This document shows positions 1 to 8,998 of a stretch of DNA of 60,730 nt, in pieces; position 1 is the first letter of the stretch; each line of letters begins with the position of its first letter. A program made the translations under genes and the position numbers. The notes under the pieces are model-generated. The model saw only the letters and a program-made list of their open reading frames with translations. It was not told where the DNA came from and made no database searches. The stretch lies in NCBI GenBank assembly GCA_031260295.1, contig JAIRKE010000023.1, positions 1-60,730 of the forward strand, read 5' to 3'. The DNA comes from Azonexus sp. Its GTDB lineage: Bacteria; Pseudomonadota; Gammaproteobacteria; Burkholderiales; Rhodocyclaceae.

Positions 1-125
1 GTTGCCCCTTTTGCGCGAAGCGCGGGACGTGGCTGCGATGCCAGACACTGACCAGATGCGGTGCGGGGACTGAGAACTGCGCGGGCTCGCACATGAGAGC
101 AACGGCTGCGCCTCCTAACTACAAA

Positions 126-160
126 TAGACGACCTGTCTTGGAGGAACCAGTGTCGTCTA
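126..160. repeat. 8-bp inverted repeat upstream of integron integrase
   Basis: TAGACGAC (126-133) is followed after 19 nt by its exact reverse complement GTCGTCTA (153-160). It lies in the leader between the left edge and the integrase gene, where attI and integrase-binding sequences of integrons normally sit. The role is not shown by the sequence; a recombination or regulatory structure is an inference. No gene is visible in positions 1-233. Confidence 0.4.
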
Positions 161-179
161 CCCTGTGGGGGACGTCAAG

Positions 180-206
180 AACAGCCTGAAAAGGCTGTTG
201 TTTTTC
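180..206 (+). terminator. Rho-independent terminator-like hairpin before intI
   Basis: AACAGCCT (180-187), a GAAA loop and AGGCTGTT (192-199) form a perfect 8-bp stem followed by GTTTTT. It would stop transcription entering from the left and argues that the integrase start lies downstream of it, at 234. An attenuator role is possible. Confidence 0.65.
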
Positions 207-233
207 TATTTAGACAAACCTAAAATTTTACGG

Positions 234-1202
234 ATGGAAGACAGGCCACCCAAGCTGCTGGATCAGTTGCGCGGGGCGATTCGGGTGCGACGTTACAGTA
301 TTCGCACGGAGAGCGCCTACTGCGATTGGGCGCGGCGTTTCATTTTGTTTCACGACAAGCGTCATCCACGTGAGATGGGGGCGGAAGAGGTCACGGCGTT
401 TCTGACATATCTGGCGAATGAGCGCAATGTGTCCGCTTCGACGCAGAATCAGGCGAAGAGCGCCTTGCTGTTTCTCTACAGGCAGGTGCTCGGCATCGGG
501 TTGCCGTGGTTGGATGAGATCGTGCAGGCCAAGCGTGGGACGCGCTTGCCGGTGGTGTTGACGCCGCGCGAGGTGCGCGATTTGCTGGGGGCGACGCAAG
601 GCACGATGGGGCTCATCATCGGGTTGTTGTACGGCACCGGCATGCGCCTGCTCGAATGCCTGCGCCTGCGGGTGAAAGACGTTGAACTGACGCGCCGCGA
701 GATTCTGATTCGCGAGGGCAAGGGCAACAAGGATAGAGTGACGGTGTTGCCAGAGAATCTGGTGCTGCCGCTGCAAAAACATCTGGTGCGCGTGAAGGCT
801 TTGCATGATGCGGATATCGCGGCCGGTTTCGGCGCAGTATTTTTGCCCGACGCGCTGGCGCGTAAATACCCGCACGCGGCGCGGCAGTGGGGATGGCAAT
901 GGGTGTTTCCCAGTCCGGTGCGCTCGGTCGATCCGCGCTCGAAAATGGAGCGGCGGCATCATATTCATCCCGAAAGCGTACAGCGGGCGGTGCGCGAGGC
1001 GGCGCGGCATGTCGGCATCGTGAAGCCGTGCACGCCGCATGTGCTTCGGCACAGCTTTGCGACGCATTTGCTACAGGCTGGCTACGACATCCGCACGGTG
1101 CAGGAGTTGTTGGGTCACAACGATGTGAAGACGACCATGATTTACACCCATGTGCTCAACCGGGGCGGACGCGGCGTGGTCAGTCCGCTGGATACATTGT
1201 GA
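234..1202 (+). CDS. intI: Integron integrase (IntI-type tyrosine recombinase)
   Basis: A 322-residue tyrosine recombinase that would catalyse attI x attC recombination to capture and shuffle gene cassettes. Visible are the N-terminal SAM-like domain ([19 protein letters not shown]), the catalytic Arg in GTGMRL, HVLRHSF with the His and Arg, LLGHND, and the Tyr nucleophile in MIYTHV. The insertion [11 protein letters not shown]...RRHHIH is the extra domain that separates integron integrases from XerC/D, and the ending [12 protein letters not shown] is typical of IntI. An upstream in-frame start at 165 would run through a terminator hairpin, so ATG 234 is preferred; it has no strong Shine-Dalgarno. 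The gene converges on the next one. Cassettes would be expected left of the window. Confidence 0.92.
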   Translation: MEDRPPKLLDQLRGAIRVRRYSIRTESAYCDWARRFILFHDKRHPREMGAEEVTAFLTYLANERNVSASTQNQAKSALLFLYRQVLGIGLPWLDEIVQAKRGTRLPVVLTPREVRDLLGATQGTMGLIIGLLYGTGMRLLECLRLRVKDVELTRREILIREGKGNKDRVTVLPENLVLPLQKHLVRVKALHDADIAAGFGAVFLPDALARKYPHAARQWGWQWVFPSPVRSVDPRSKMERRHHIHPESVQRAVREAARHVGIVKPCTPHVLRHSFATHLLQAGYDIRTVQELLGHNDVKTTMIYTHVLNRGGRGVVSPLDTL

Positions 1203-1232
1203 GGAGGCCCCGGGCTTCAGCTTGGAGGGAGG

Positions 1233-1979
1233 TCAGTACGAGGTGGTTTGTTCCGGGGGAGCGATTACCGGAATCTCCGGGCTTTTCAGGCGTAATTCGC
1301 GGCGTCGGGTGCGCCAGTCCGGGTACAGTTGCTCGACTAGCGACCAGAAGCGCGGGCCGTGGTTCATTTCTTTGAGGTGGGCGAGTTCGTGGCAAACGAC
1401 GTAGTCGACGAGCGGCAGCGGCAGGAAGATCAGCCGCCAGTTCAGGGCGATGCCGCCACGGGTACTGCAACTGCCCCAGCGGGTACGTGCCGAGGACAGG
1501 CGCAGTGGCGGAACGGTGACGCCGAGCAGCGGTGCGTAACGTGCCAGGCGCTCGGCGAACACGGTGCGGGCTTCGCTACGCAGGGCTTTCTCCAGCAAGG
1601 CGTGGGCGTCGGTGGCAGGCGACGGCGACAACTGCAAGCCATCTTCCCGCCATTGCCAGCGGGCGCGGGTTCCGGGCGTGACGGCGATGGTTACCGGACG
1701 GCCGAGGAGGGTTAGTACACAGCCGTCGCTGACCGCCAGCGGCGCTGGGGCCGGCCGCTCCCGCCAGGCGGCCAGCTTGTCGAGCACCCATTGGCCGTGG
1801 CGGCGAATCAGGGTTTCGATGTCGTCGTGCCGGGCGCGTAGCGGCGCGCCGACGCGTAGGCCACGCTGGTCGATGGTCAGGCCGATGGTGCGCCGCCGGC
1901 TGCGGCGCAAGCGGTAGGCGATACTCTGTCCGGCGAGTTCGATGTGCTGCCCGGTTTCAGGTGGCGTCGTGCTGGACAT
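1233..1979 (-). CDS. YgjP-like (DUF45) zinc metallopeptidase-like protein
   Basis: A protein of 248 residues in the YgjP/DUF45 (M48-like) family, probably cytoplasmic; no signal peptide is apparent. The gluzincin zinc site is clear: HELAH, with a third ligand in the following MNHGPRFW. The conserved TRWGSCS and IALNWRLIFLP stretches of the family precede it. The physiological substrate of this family is not established. The start at 1979 overlaps the end of the upstream acyltransferase gene by 23 bp, so it is probably co-transcribed with plsC-gmhB-glyS-glyQ. A longer frame reaches 2036 but adds non-conserved sequence. Confidence 0.8.
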   Translation of the reverse strand: MSSTTPPETGQHIELAGQSIAYRLRRSRRRTIGLTIDQRGLRVGAPLRARHDDIETLIRRHGQWVLDKLAAWRERPAPAPLAVSDGCVLTLLGRPVTIAVTPGTRARWQWREDGLQLSPSPATDAHALLEKALRSEARTVFAERLARYAPLLGVTVPPLRLSSARTRWGSCSTRGGIALNWRLIFLPLPLVDYVVCHELAHLKEMNHGPRFWSLVEQLYPDWRTRRRELRLKSPEIPVIAPPEQTTSY

Positions 1980-2709
1980 TCGAGTAGCGGTGCGGGGCGA
2001 GACAGTGCATTTCGGCCTCGATCCATGCTTCAGCACGGCGGTTGACCTCGTTCTCGCTCAATCCGGTGGCGTCGAAGGCCGGGCCGATGCTGAGGGTGAT
2101 GGTGCCCGGTTTTTTCAGGAAAGCCTGGCGTGGCCACAGTTCGCCGGCGTTATGGGCGACCGGCACGACCTTGCAGCCGACATGCGTCGCCAGATAGGCG
2201 CCGCCGCCCTTGTAGCGCCGCTTCTCGCCCGGCGGCACGCGCGTGCCTTCGGGGAAGACGATGACGTAGTACCCCTGTTGCAACCGCTCGCGGCCCTGAG
2301 CCACGACCTGATCGAGCGCTTCCTTGCCGGCCGCGCGGTCGATCGAGATCATTTTCATCGCCCCCAGGCCCCAGCCGAGCAGCGGGATGCGCAGCAATTC
2401 CTTTTTCAGCACGAAGACGCAATAGGCGCCCTTCGGCACGTAGTCCTGCAGCGTCATCGTTTCCCAGGCCGACTGGTGCTTGGCCAAGATTACGCAGGGC
2501 TCTTGCGGCATGTTCTCCAGGCCGAGTACGCGCGGCCGGATGCCGAGGATGTTCTCGACGCCGAACTGCACGCCGAGGCGCCACAGTTTGCCGGCGCGGT
2601 AGCCCCAGCGGCCGCGCAGGCCCAGCGCGGCAACAATGACCAAGGGAATAGTCAACGCCGACCAGAGGAAGGCGTAGATCATGAACAGGGTCGAGCGCAG
2701 CGCGGTCAT
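1957..2709 (-). CDS. 1-acyl-glycerol-3-phosphate acyltransferase (PlsC family)
   Basis: A 250-residue membrane-associated acyltransferase that should acylate lysophosphatidate to phosphatidate in phospholipid synthesis. An N-terminal hydrophobic segment (about residues 8-30) precedes the motif I variant KHQSAWE, where the usual HX4D is HX4E, and motif III FPEGTR. Motif IV PVAHN follows. The HX4E variant is common in betaproteobacterial members next to gmhB. The start ATG overlaps the gmhB stop (ATGA, 2706-2709), which implies translational coupling. A sister lysophospholipid acyltransferase role cannot be excluded. Confidence 0.85.
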   Translation of the reverse strand: MTALRSTLFMIYAFLWSALTIPLVIVAALGLRGRWGYRAGKLWRLGVQFGVENILGIRPRVLGLENMPQEPCVILAKHQSAWETMTLQDYVPKGAYCVFVLKKELLRIPLLGWGLGAMKMISIDRAAGKEALDQVVAQGRERLQQGYYVIVFPEGTRVPPGEKRRYKGGGAYLATHVGCKVVPVAHNAGELWPRQAFLKKPGTITLSIGPAFDATGLSENEVNRRAEAWIEAEMHCLAPHRYSNVQHDAT

Positions 2710-3260
2710 GCGGCCTTGCCTTTCGCCAGGATGGCGTCCACGGCCTGGGCTAGGTCGGGGAAGATTTGCGTGCCTTCCGGCAGATTGCCTTCGGCCTGGG
2801 TTTTCTCGCCCTTGCCGGTCAACACCAGCATCGGCTGGCAGCCGACGGCGGCACCCGCCCGCAGATCGCGCAGCGAGTCGCCGATGGCCGGTACGCCGTC
2901 GAGTTCGATGTTCAGCGTCTGCGATATGCGCTCGAACATGCCTGGTTTCGGCTTGCGGCAGTTGCAGTCGGAATCGGCGGCGTGCGGGCAGTAGAAGATG
3001 GCCTCGATACGCCCGCCGATGGCGAACAGTGCTTTGTGCATCTTGTCGTGGATCTGGTTCAGCATGTCCATGTCGAACAGACCACGGCCGACGCCCGACT
3101 GGTTGGTGGCGACGACTACGCGGTAGCCGTTCTGGTTCAGGCGGGCGATGGCTTCCAGGCTGCCGGGCAGCGGCTTCCACTCGGCCGGGTTCTTGATGAA
3201 CTGGGCCGAGTCGGCGTTAATCACGCCGTCGCGGTCGAGAATGACGAGTTTGCTTGGCAT
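2706..3260 (-). CDS. gmhB: D-glycero-beta-D-manno-heptose-1,7-bisphosphate 7-phosphatase
   Basis: A 184-residue HAD-superfamily phosphatase that removes the 7-phosphate of heptose bisphosphate during ADP-heptose synthesis for the LPS inner core. The nucleophile motif DRDGVIN is near the N terminus, ATNQSGVGRG is motif II, and GDSLRDL is motif IV. The zinc-binding loop CPH...CNCRKPKPGM, diagnostic for GmhB, is present. It overlaps plsC and lies 11 nt from glyS. The heptose it supplies fits the LPS core genes (waaG, waaP) found further along the window. Confidence 0.93.
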   Translation of the reverse strand: MPSKLVILDRDGVINADSAQFIKNPAEWKPLPGSLEAIARLNQNGYRVVVATNQSGVGRGLFDMDMLNQIHDKMHKALFAIGGRIEAIFYCPHAADSDCNCRKPKPGMFERISQTLNIELDGVPAIGDSLRDLRAGAAVGCQPMLVLTGKGEKTQAEGNLPEGTQIFPDLAQAVDAILAKGKAA

Positions 3261-3271
3261 GGCAGCGATGC

Positions 3272-5386
3272 TCAGGCGGACAGCCGGGACAGGTCGGCGA
3301 CCCGGTTCATCGCCGCGTGCAGCCGGGCCAGCAGGCCGAGGCGGTTGGCGCGCAGGGCCGGGTCGTCGGCATTGACCATAACGCCGTCAAAGAAAGCGTC
3401 GACCGGGGCGCGCAACGCCGCCAGGGTGAGCAGGGATTCGCTGTAATCGCCGGTCAGGAAGGCCGCGTCGGCGCGCGGCGCGACCTCGACCAGCGCCCGG
3501 TGCAGTGCCATCTCGGCGGCTTCCAGCAGCAGCGCGCTGTCGAAACTGGCTTCGAGTTCGCCTTCGACCTTCTTCAGGATGTTGCCGACGCGCTTGTTGG
3601 CGGCGGCCAGCGCGGCGGCCTCGGGCAGCGCCGAGAAGGCGCGCACGGCGGCCAGGCGCTTGGGGATGTCGCCCAAGCGCTGCGGCCGCTGGCTGACCAC
3701 GGCATCGACCTCTTGCGCCGTGTAGCCCTGCTCGCGCAGATTGCCGGCCAGGCGCTCGTAGATGAAATCGGCCAGTGCCGCCGGATTTGGCTCGAAACCG
3801 GCGATGCCGGTGAACTGGGCGAAGACGCCAGCCAAGAGACTGTCCAGCGGCAGGTTCAGATCGCCTTCGATGAGCATGCGGATGACGCCAAGCGCATGGC
3901 GGCGCAGCGCGAATGGATCGCGGTCGCCAGTCGGCACCTGGCCGATGCCGAACAGGCCGACCAGGGTTTCCAGCTTGTCGGCCAGTGCGACGACGGTGCC
4001 GACCCTGCCGCGCGGCAGTGAATCGCCGGCAAAGCGCGGCCTGTAGTGGTCTTCGATGGCGTCGGCAACATCGGCGTCGAGGCCGTCATGCTGGGCGTAA
4101 TAGCGGCCCATGATGCCTTGCAACTCGGGGAACTCGCCGACCATGTCGGTCAGCAGGTCGGCCTTGGCCAACACCGCCGCCTGTTCGGCAGGCTGCACCA
4201 GCGCACCGCCGCCGAGCGCCTCGGCGATGGCGCGGGCGATCGCAGCGACGCGCTGCATGCGCTCGCCCTGGGTACCCAGCTTGTTGTGATAGACCACCTT
4301 GGCCAGGCCGGCGATACGCGATTCGAGCGACTTCTTGCGGTCCTGGTCGAAGAAGAACTTAGCGTCGGCCAGGCGCGGACGCACCACGCGCTCGTTGCCG
4401 CCGATCACCGCGGACGGATCGGCCGGCGTGATGTTGCTGACGACCAGGAATTGGTTGGTCAGCTTGCCGGCGGCATCGAGCAGCGGAAAATATTTCTGGT
4501 TGGCCTTCATCGTCAGGATCAGGCACTCCTGCGGCACGGCGAGTAATTCCTGCTCGAAGCGGCCGATCAGCACGTTCGGCCGCTCGACCAGGGCAGTGAC
4601 TTCGTCGAGCAGGGCCTCGTCCTCGATCGGCAGGAGGTCGGTACCGGCCTGAGCCGCGGCGGCGGCCAACTGACGGGCGATCTCGGCGCGGCGTTCGGCG
4701 AAGGAGGCAATCACGGCCCCGTCGTCGCGCAGCGTGGCGGCGTAGGCATCGGCCTCGGCAATGACCAGCGGATCGACGGCCGCCTCGAAGCGGTGGCCGT
4801 GCGACTGGCGGCCGGCTTGCAGGCCGAGCACCGACACCGGCACCACGTCGCTGCCGTGCAGCGCCACCAGCGCATGCGCCGGACGGACGAAATGGACGCT
4901 GCTCCAGCCGTCGGCCAACTGGTAGCTCATCACTTTCGGGATCGGCAGCGCCGCCAGCGCCGCCTCGATGGCCTTCTGCAAGCCCTCGGCCAGCGTTGCA
5001 CCCTTGGCCAAGCTGTCGTAGAACAAGGTATCGGCCTTGCCATCATTCTCGCGGCGCAGGCCGGCGACGGCGGAGGCGTCGGCGCCCAGCGCCGCCAGTT
5101 TTTTCAGCAGGGCCGGTGTAGCATTGCCGCCGGCGTCGAGGCCGACGGCGACCGGCATCAGCTTCTGCACCACCGGCTTGTCGGCGGCGACCGCCAGCAC
5201 GCCGGCGATGTGCGCCGCCAGACGGCGCGGCGAGGCGTAGGCGGTGACAGCGGCACCGGCCGGAACCAGGCCGGCTTGGCTCAGGGAGTCGGCCAGCGTG
5301 GCGGCGAAAGTTTCGCCCAGTTTTTTCAGCGCCTTGGGCGGCAGTTCTTCGACGATCAGTTCGACGAGCAGGTTCTTGGCGGTCAT
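3272..5386 (-). CDS. glyS: Glycyl-tRNA synthetase beta subunit
   Basis: About 704 residues, the usual size for the beta subunit of the alpha2beta2 bacterial glycyl-tRNA synthetase, which binds tRNA-Gly. It starts MTAKNLLVELIVEELPPKAL, the standard N terminus. Internal family stretches include SPRRLA, FPLLD, RNPVL-like ERPNVLIGRF and YHNKLGTQGER (the HD-like region), with a C-terminal anticodon-binding-like helical domain. ATG 5386 follows the glyQ stop (5388-5390) after one base, so glyQ-glyS form a coupled pair. A further in-frame start at 5407 lies inside glyQ and is not needed. Confidence 0.96.
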   Translation of the reverse strand: MTAKNLLVELIVEELPPKALKKLGETFAATLADSLSQAGLVPAGAAVTAYASPRRLAAHIAGVLAVAADKPVVQKLMPVAVGLDAGGNATPALLKKLAALGADASAVAGLRRENDGKADTLFYDSLAKGATLAEGLQKAIEAALAALPIPKVMSYQLADGWSSVHFVRPAHALVALHGSDVVPVSVLGLQAGRQSHGHRFEAAVDPLVIAEADAYAATLRDDGAVIASFAERRAEIARQLAAAAAQAGTDLLPIEDEALLDEVTALVERPNVLIGRFEQELLAVPQECLILTMKANQKYFPLLDAAGKLTNQFLVVSNITPADPSAVIGGNERVVRPRLADAKFFFDQDRKKSLESRIAGLAKVVYHNKLGTQGERMQRVAAIARAIAEALGGGALVQPAEQAAVLAKADLLTDMVGEFPELQGIMGRYYAQHDGLDADVADAIEDHYRPRFAGDSLPRGRVGTVVALADKLETLVGLFGIGQVPTGDRDPFALRRHALGVIRMLIEGDLNLPLDSLLAGVFAQFTGIAGFEPNPAALADFIYERLAGNLREQGYTAQEVDAVVSQRPQRLGDIPKRLAAVRAFSALPEAAALAAANKRVGNILKKVEGELEASFDSALLLEAAEMALHRALVEVAPRADAAFLTGDYSESLLTLAALRAPVDAFFDGVMVNADDPALRANRLGLLARLHAAMNRVADLSRLSA

Positions 5387-5387
5387 G

Positions 5388-6332
5388 TCAGGCGACTTTC
5401 TTGGCATTCTGTTCGGCCAGCTTGGCCAGCACGTCGGCGGCCCAGGCCTTGGGCGCCATCGGGAAGCCGAGGCGGGCGCGGGATTCCAGGTAACTCTGGG
5501 CGACGCTGCGGGCCAGGTTGCGGATGCGTCCGATGTAGGCGGCGCGCTCGGTCACGGAAATCGCGCCGCGTGCGTCGAGCAGATTGAAGGTGTGCGCCGC
5601 CTTCAGCACCTGCTCGTAGGCCGGTAGCGCCAGTTGCGCGCCCATCAGGTGCTGGGCCTGTTTCTCGTGGGCGGCGAAGGCGGTGAACAGGAAGTCGGCA
5701 TCGGAGTGCTCGAAGTTGTAGGCCGACTGCTCGACCTCGTTCTGGTGATAGACGTCACCATAGGTCAGGCCGTCGGTCCAGGTCAGGTCGAAGACGTTCT
5801 CGACGCCCTGCAAATACATGGCCAAGCGTTCCAGGCCATAGGTGATCTCGCCGGTGATCGGCTTGCAGTCGATACCGCCGACCTGCTGGAAGTAGGTGAA
5901 TTGCGTCACTTCCATGCCGTTCATCCAGACTTCCCAGCCCAGGCCCCAGGCGCCCAGGGTCGGGTTTTCCCAGTCGTCCTCGACGAAGCGCACGTCGTTC
6001 TTTTTGAGGTCGAAGCCGAGCGCCTCCAGCGAGCCGAGATAAAGTTCGAGGATGTTGTCCGGTGCCGGCTTCAGTACCACTTGGTACTGATAGTAGTGCT
6101 GCATGCGGTTCGGGTTTTCACCGTAGCGGCCGTCCTTGGGCCGGCGTGACGGTTGCACGTAAGCCGCCCGCCACGGCTCGGGGCCGAGGGCGCGCAGGAA
6201 GGTGGCGGTATGGCTGGTGCCGGCGCCGACTTCCATGTCGTAAGGCTGGAGCAGGGCGCAGCCCTGATCGCTCCAGTATTGCTGCAAGCGCAGGATGATT
6301 TGCTGAAAGGACGGTTTCTGGCTGGTCGTCAT
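5388..6332 (-). CDS. glyQ: Glycyl-tRNA synthetase alpha subunit
   Basis: A class II aminoacyl-tRNA synthetase catalytic subunit of 314 residues that activates glycine with ATP. The motifs [39 protein letters not shown] and [13 protein letters not shown] are near-identical to known GlyQ. The start at 6332 ([11 protein letters not shown]) fits the family N terminus; an ATG at 6341 gives three more residues, and neither has a strong ribosome-binding site. It is the first gene of the leftward operon glyQ-glyS-gmhB-plsC-ygjP-like. Confidence 0.96.
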   Translation of the reverse strand: MTTSQKPSFQQIILRLQQYWSDQGCALLQPYDMEVGAGTSHTATFLRALGPEPWRAAYVQPSRRPKDGRYGENPNRMQHYYQYQVVLKPAPDNILELYLGSLEALGFDLKKNDVRFVEDDWENPTLGAWGLGWEVWMNGMEVTQFTYFQQVGGIDCKPITGEITYGLERLAMYLQGVENVFDLTWTDGLTYGDVYHQNEVEQSAYNFEHSDADFLFTAFAAHEKQAQHLMGAQLALPAYEQVLKAAHTFNLLDARGAISVTERAAYIGRIRNLARSVAQSYLESRARLGFPMAPKAWAADVLAKLAEQNAKKVA

Positions 6333-6341
6333 CGGACGCAT

Positions 6342-6682
6342 TCGAAAGGACGGAAAGCGTTGAATTTTACAAGTATTTACCGGCTACCGGCAGGCGTGTC
6401 CCGACACCCGGCGGGCCGGGCAGTGGCGGGCGGGGCCGGGGCGGCGGCGCTACGCTTGGGCCGTCCATCGATCAAGCCGATTTGACGAAACTCAATCGAA
6501 TCAATAGAATGCGCCCCTTGTTGCAGTGCAACATCGGTTCCCGGCCCCCGCCCACGGCGGCCAGCGCAGGGATTCCGGCCTCACTCGGGCTCCCCAACTC
6601 CCCGGCCGCCGATGTGGTACTCCCCTGTTAACTGTCAGCCGGCAATGCTGTCCGTTGTCGCTGACCCAGTGAAGGAGGTCGC
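6342..6682. other. Divergent intergenic region glyQ / lytic transglycosylase
   Basis: About 340 bp with no gene. It must carry the leftward glyQ promoter and the rightward promoter at 6482-6510. A stretch around 6410-6460 is almost pure G and C. No riboswitch or T-box leader was recognised in front of glyQ. Confidence 0.5.
6482..6510 (+). promoter_or_regulatory. Sigma70-type promoter for lytic transglycosylase
   Basis: TTGACG (6482-6487) and TAGAAT (6505-6510) are separated by exactly 17 bp. Transcription would run right, leaving a leader of about 165 nt before the GTG start at 6683. Confidence 0.65.
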
Positions 6683-7378
6683 GTGTTTTCCACGACTATT
6701 CTTACGCCCGCTGCCCAGCGGATGATCCAGACCTTTGCCCTGCTGTTGCGCAAGGCGCTGATGGCGGCCGGTCTGATTCTCCTGCTCGGCCTGCTCGGTC
6801 TGCAAATTGTTCATGGTAGCGTCGCCGACCCGCTCAAGCTGCTGCTGCCGGCTGCGGCCAGCATCGGCGACGATTCGGCAGAAGGCGGCAACGAAGCAGG
6901 CGCCGATGCCTCGGCCACGGCGCTAACCCCGCGCATGCAGAGCGCCCTCGATTTCGTCTCGCGCCGCTATCGCGTTGCCGGCGAGGCCTTGCAGCCCATC
7001 TTCATGGCCGCCCAACTGGCCGGCCATGAACTGCATCTCGATCCCTTGCTGATCATTGCGGTGATCGGCGTCGAGTCGGGCTTCAATCCCTTCTCGCAGA
7101 GCGGCTATGGCGCCCAGGGTCTGATGCAGGTGGTGCCCCGCTTCCATGCCGACAAGTTGCCGGAAGAGGCGGCGCCGGCGGCTTTTCTCGATCCGGTGAC
7201 CAATGTCCGGGTCGGCGCCAGCGTGCTGCGCGAGTCGATCAGCCGCATGGGTAGCCTGGAGGACGGCTTGCAGCAATTCGGCGGCGCTACCAAGGACCCG
7301 GCGCGGCGCTATTCCAGCAAGGTGCTGGCCGAGAAGCAGCGCCTGGAACAGGCCGCGCTCCGTCTGCGCGCGGTCTGA
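6683..7378 (+). CDS. Lytic transglycosylase, SLT domain protein
   Basis: A 231-residue membrane-anchored or exported peptidoglycan lyase. Residues about 20-45 are strongly hydrophobic (an N-terminal anchor or signal). From about residue 88 the SLT fold is seen: the catalytic Glu lies in IAVIGVESGFNP, followed by GYGAQGLMQVVP and the helix LDPVTNVRVGASVLRE. It would cleave the MurNAc-GlcNAc bond to 1,6-anhydroMurNAc. The chosen start is GTG at 6683 behind AAGGAGGT (6672-6679) with a short spacer; ATG 6722 is the alternative. The YiiX-like gene follows 60 bp downstream on the same strand. Confidence 0.85.
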   Translation: MFSTTILTPAAQRMIQTFALLLRKALMAAGLILLLGLLGLQIVHGSVADPLKLLLPAAASIGDDSAEGGNEAGADASATALTPRMQSALDFVSRRYRVAGEALQPIFMAAQLAGHELHLDPLLIIAVIGVESGFNPFSQSGYGAQGLMQVVPRFHADKLPEEAAPAAFLDPVTNVRVGASVLRESISRMGSLEDGLQQFGGATKDPARRYSSKVLAEKQRLEQAALRLRAV

Positions 7379-7438
7379 TTCCGGCGCCGCTGAATGTAGC
7401 AATGTAATATCTGGCCACGATTTTTTCGAGGTTGGTTA

Positions 7439-8998
7439 ATGGACAAATTTGTATCGGCTAGCCTGCTCGGCGGAGCGCTGATTTTTTCGGTGCTCTCGGC
7501 GCAGGCCCAGGATGCGCCAGCGCTGGCCGCCGCCATCGAGGTTTGCGCCCGTGATGCCGGAAGCAACTTGGCGCTGTTCAGCGAAACAGCCCCTGTCGCC
7601 CAGCCCGTCGGCAATGCCGCCGATTTCGCGCGCATCGACATGCCGGCCCAAATCGGTGATTTTCAGACCCTGGCCGAGGAAACGCTTGGCCTGCGCGAGC
7701 AGGCCATCGAATTCCTGACCGATTTGAAAGCCGCCGAGGCCCGCGGCGAACCGCTATCCGGCGCTCAGTTGCGCCAACTGAACGCGGGCGCGGCGGTCTT
7801 GCTCGAACAGCGCAGGTCGCTGCGGGCCTTGGCCGTTCGCTACGAGTGCTGGCTGAATGTGCCGACGCCAGCCGATCCGGCAATGGCGCGGGCGCAGGCG
7901 ACGGGCATCACGATGTCGCTGGCGGCGGCGCTGCTGCTCTACGACAACTACCTGACCGCCGTCGGCCTGTACCGGGCGATGCCTTCGCTGCGCCAGCATC
8001 TGAGCAGCAATGACGCCATTTCGCTGAGTCAGATGACTGAAATCTCGGTCGACTTTGCCTCGGCGGCCAATCGTTCACGGGTGCGGCGCGGGCTGATCTG
8101 GTACGAGAAGCGCGGCCGTCCGCTGCTGGCCGATTCGGCCCATGCGGATGAACGCTACGTAGCCGCCCTGGTCGATCAGAGCCTCTCCTACAACATGATT
8201 CGGCGCATCCGTCCGGTCGATTACGCCGGGAATCTGGCGGGGTTTTTCGGCGTGCTCTCGGTCGATACCCTGAATCACCTGAAAACCGAAGGCGTCAATT
8301 TTTTCAGTATGGTGTTCGGCAACGCCATCGGCCTGGTCGAACTGCGGCGCGGCAAGCTCGACGGCCAGGCGGATGTGCTTGCCAGGGTCGGCGGCGCGCT
8401 GCGGGCCGGCGACATCCTGCTGGAAAAAACGCCCTTCCGCCTGACCGACACCTTCATTCCCGGCCACTGGGGCCATGCCGCGATATGGATCGGTAACGAG
8501 TCGGAACTGCGTGAACTGGGCATCTGGGATGATCCGGCGGTGCAGCCCTACCAGGCCAAGATCCGCGACGGACGCGGCGTCGTCGAGGCGCTGCGTAGCG
8601 GGGTCAAGATGAACACGCTGGCCCACTTCGTCAATGTTGACGATCTGGCCGTATTGCGGCCGCGTGCCGCCAGCCTGGCGGCACGGCGGGAGGTGGTGTT
8701 GCAGACCCTGCGTCTGGTCGGCAAATCCTACGATTTCAATTTCGACGTCGAGTCGACCGACCGCATCGTCTGTTCCGAACTGGTTTATCACGCCTACGGC
8801 AACATCCGCTGGCCGACGGAACGTCGCCTCGGTCGGGCAACCATCAGCCCGGACAACGTCGCCGTGCTCGCCACCGGCGACGGGCCGTTCACCGTGACCG
8901 CGCTCTATCACGACGGCCGCGAAATCGGCGAAGAACCGGGACGTTATCTGGAATCGCTGGTACAGCGCGAAGTGGTCAGGCTCGCCCACGGCGAATAG
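7439..8998 (+). CDS. Secreted protein with C-terminal YiiX-like permuted papain domain
   Basis: A 519-residue protein with a probable Sec signal peptide ending ...LSAQAQ, so periplasmic. The C-terminal part (from about residue 318) matches the YiiX/YaeF-type permuted NlpC/P60 fold: RAGDILL, the catalytic His in GHWGHAAIWIG and the Cys in VCSELVYHAY. In the permuted arrangement His precedes Cys, as seen here. Known relatives act on amide or ester bonds in envelope components, so a wall or lipid hydrolase role is inferred. The N-terminal roughly 300 residues are unrecognised and largely helical. It follows the lytic transglycosylase and ends in a 23-bp convergent overlap with lnt. Confidence 0.75.
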   Translation: MDKFVSASLLGGALIFSVLSAQAQDAPALAAAIEVCARDAGSNLALFSETAPVAQPVGNAADFARIDMPAQIGDFQTLAEETLGLREQAIEFLTDLKAAEARGEPLSGAQLRQLNAGAAVLLEQRRSLRALAVRYECWLNVPTPADPAMARAQATGITMSLAAALLLYDNYLTAVGLYRAMPSLRQHLSSNDAISLSQMTEISVDFASAANRSRVRRGLIWYEKRGRPLLADSAHADERYVAALVDQSLSYNMIRRIRPVDYAGNLAGFFGVLSVDTLNHLKTEGVNFFSMVFGNAIGLVELRRGKLDGQADVLARVGGALRAGDILLEKTPFRLTDTFIPGHWGHAAIWIGNESELRELGIWDDPAVQPYQAKIRDGRGVVEALRSGVKMNTLAHFVNVDDLAVLRPRAASLAARREVVLQTLRLVGKSYDFNFDVESTDRIVCSELVYHAYGNIRWPTERRLGRATISPDNVAVLATGDGPFTVTALYHDGREIGEEPGRYLESLVQREVVRLAHGE

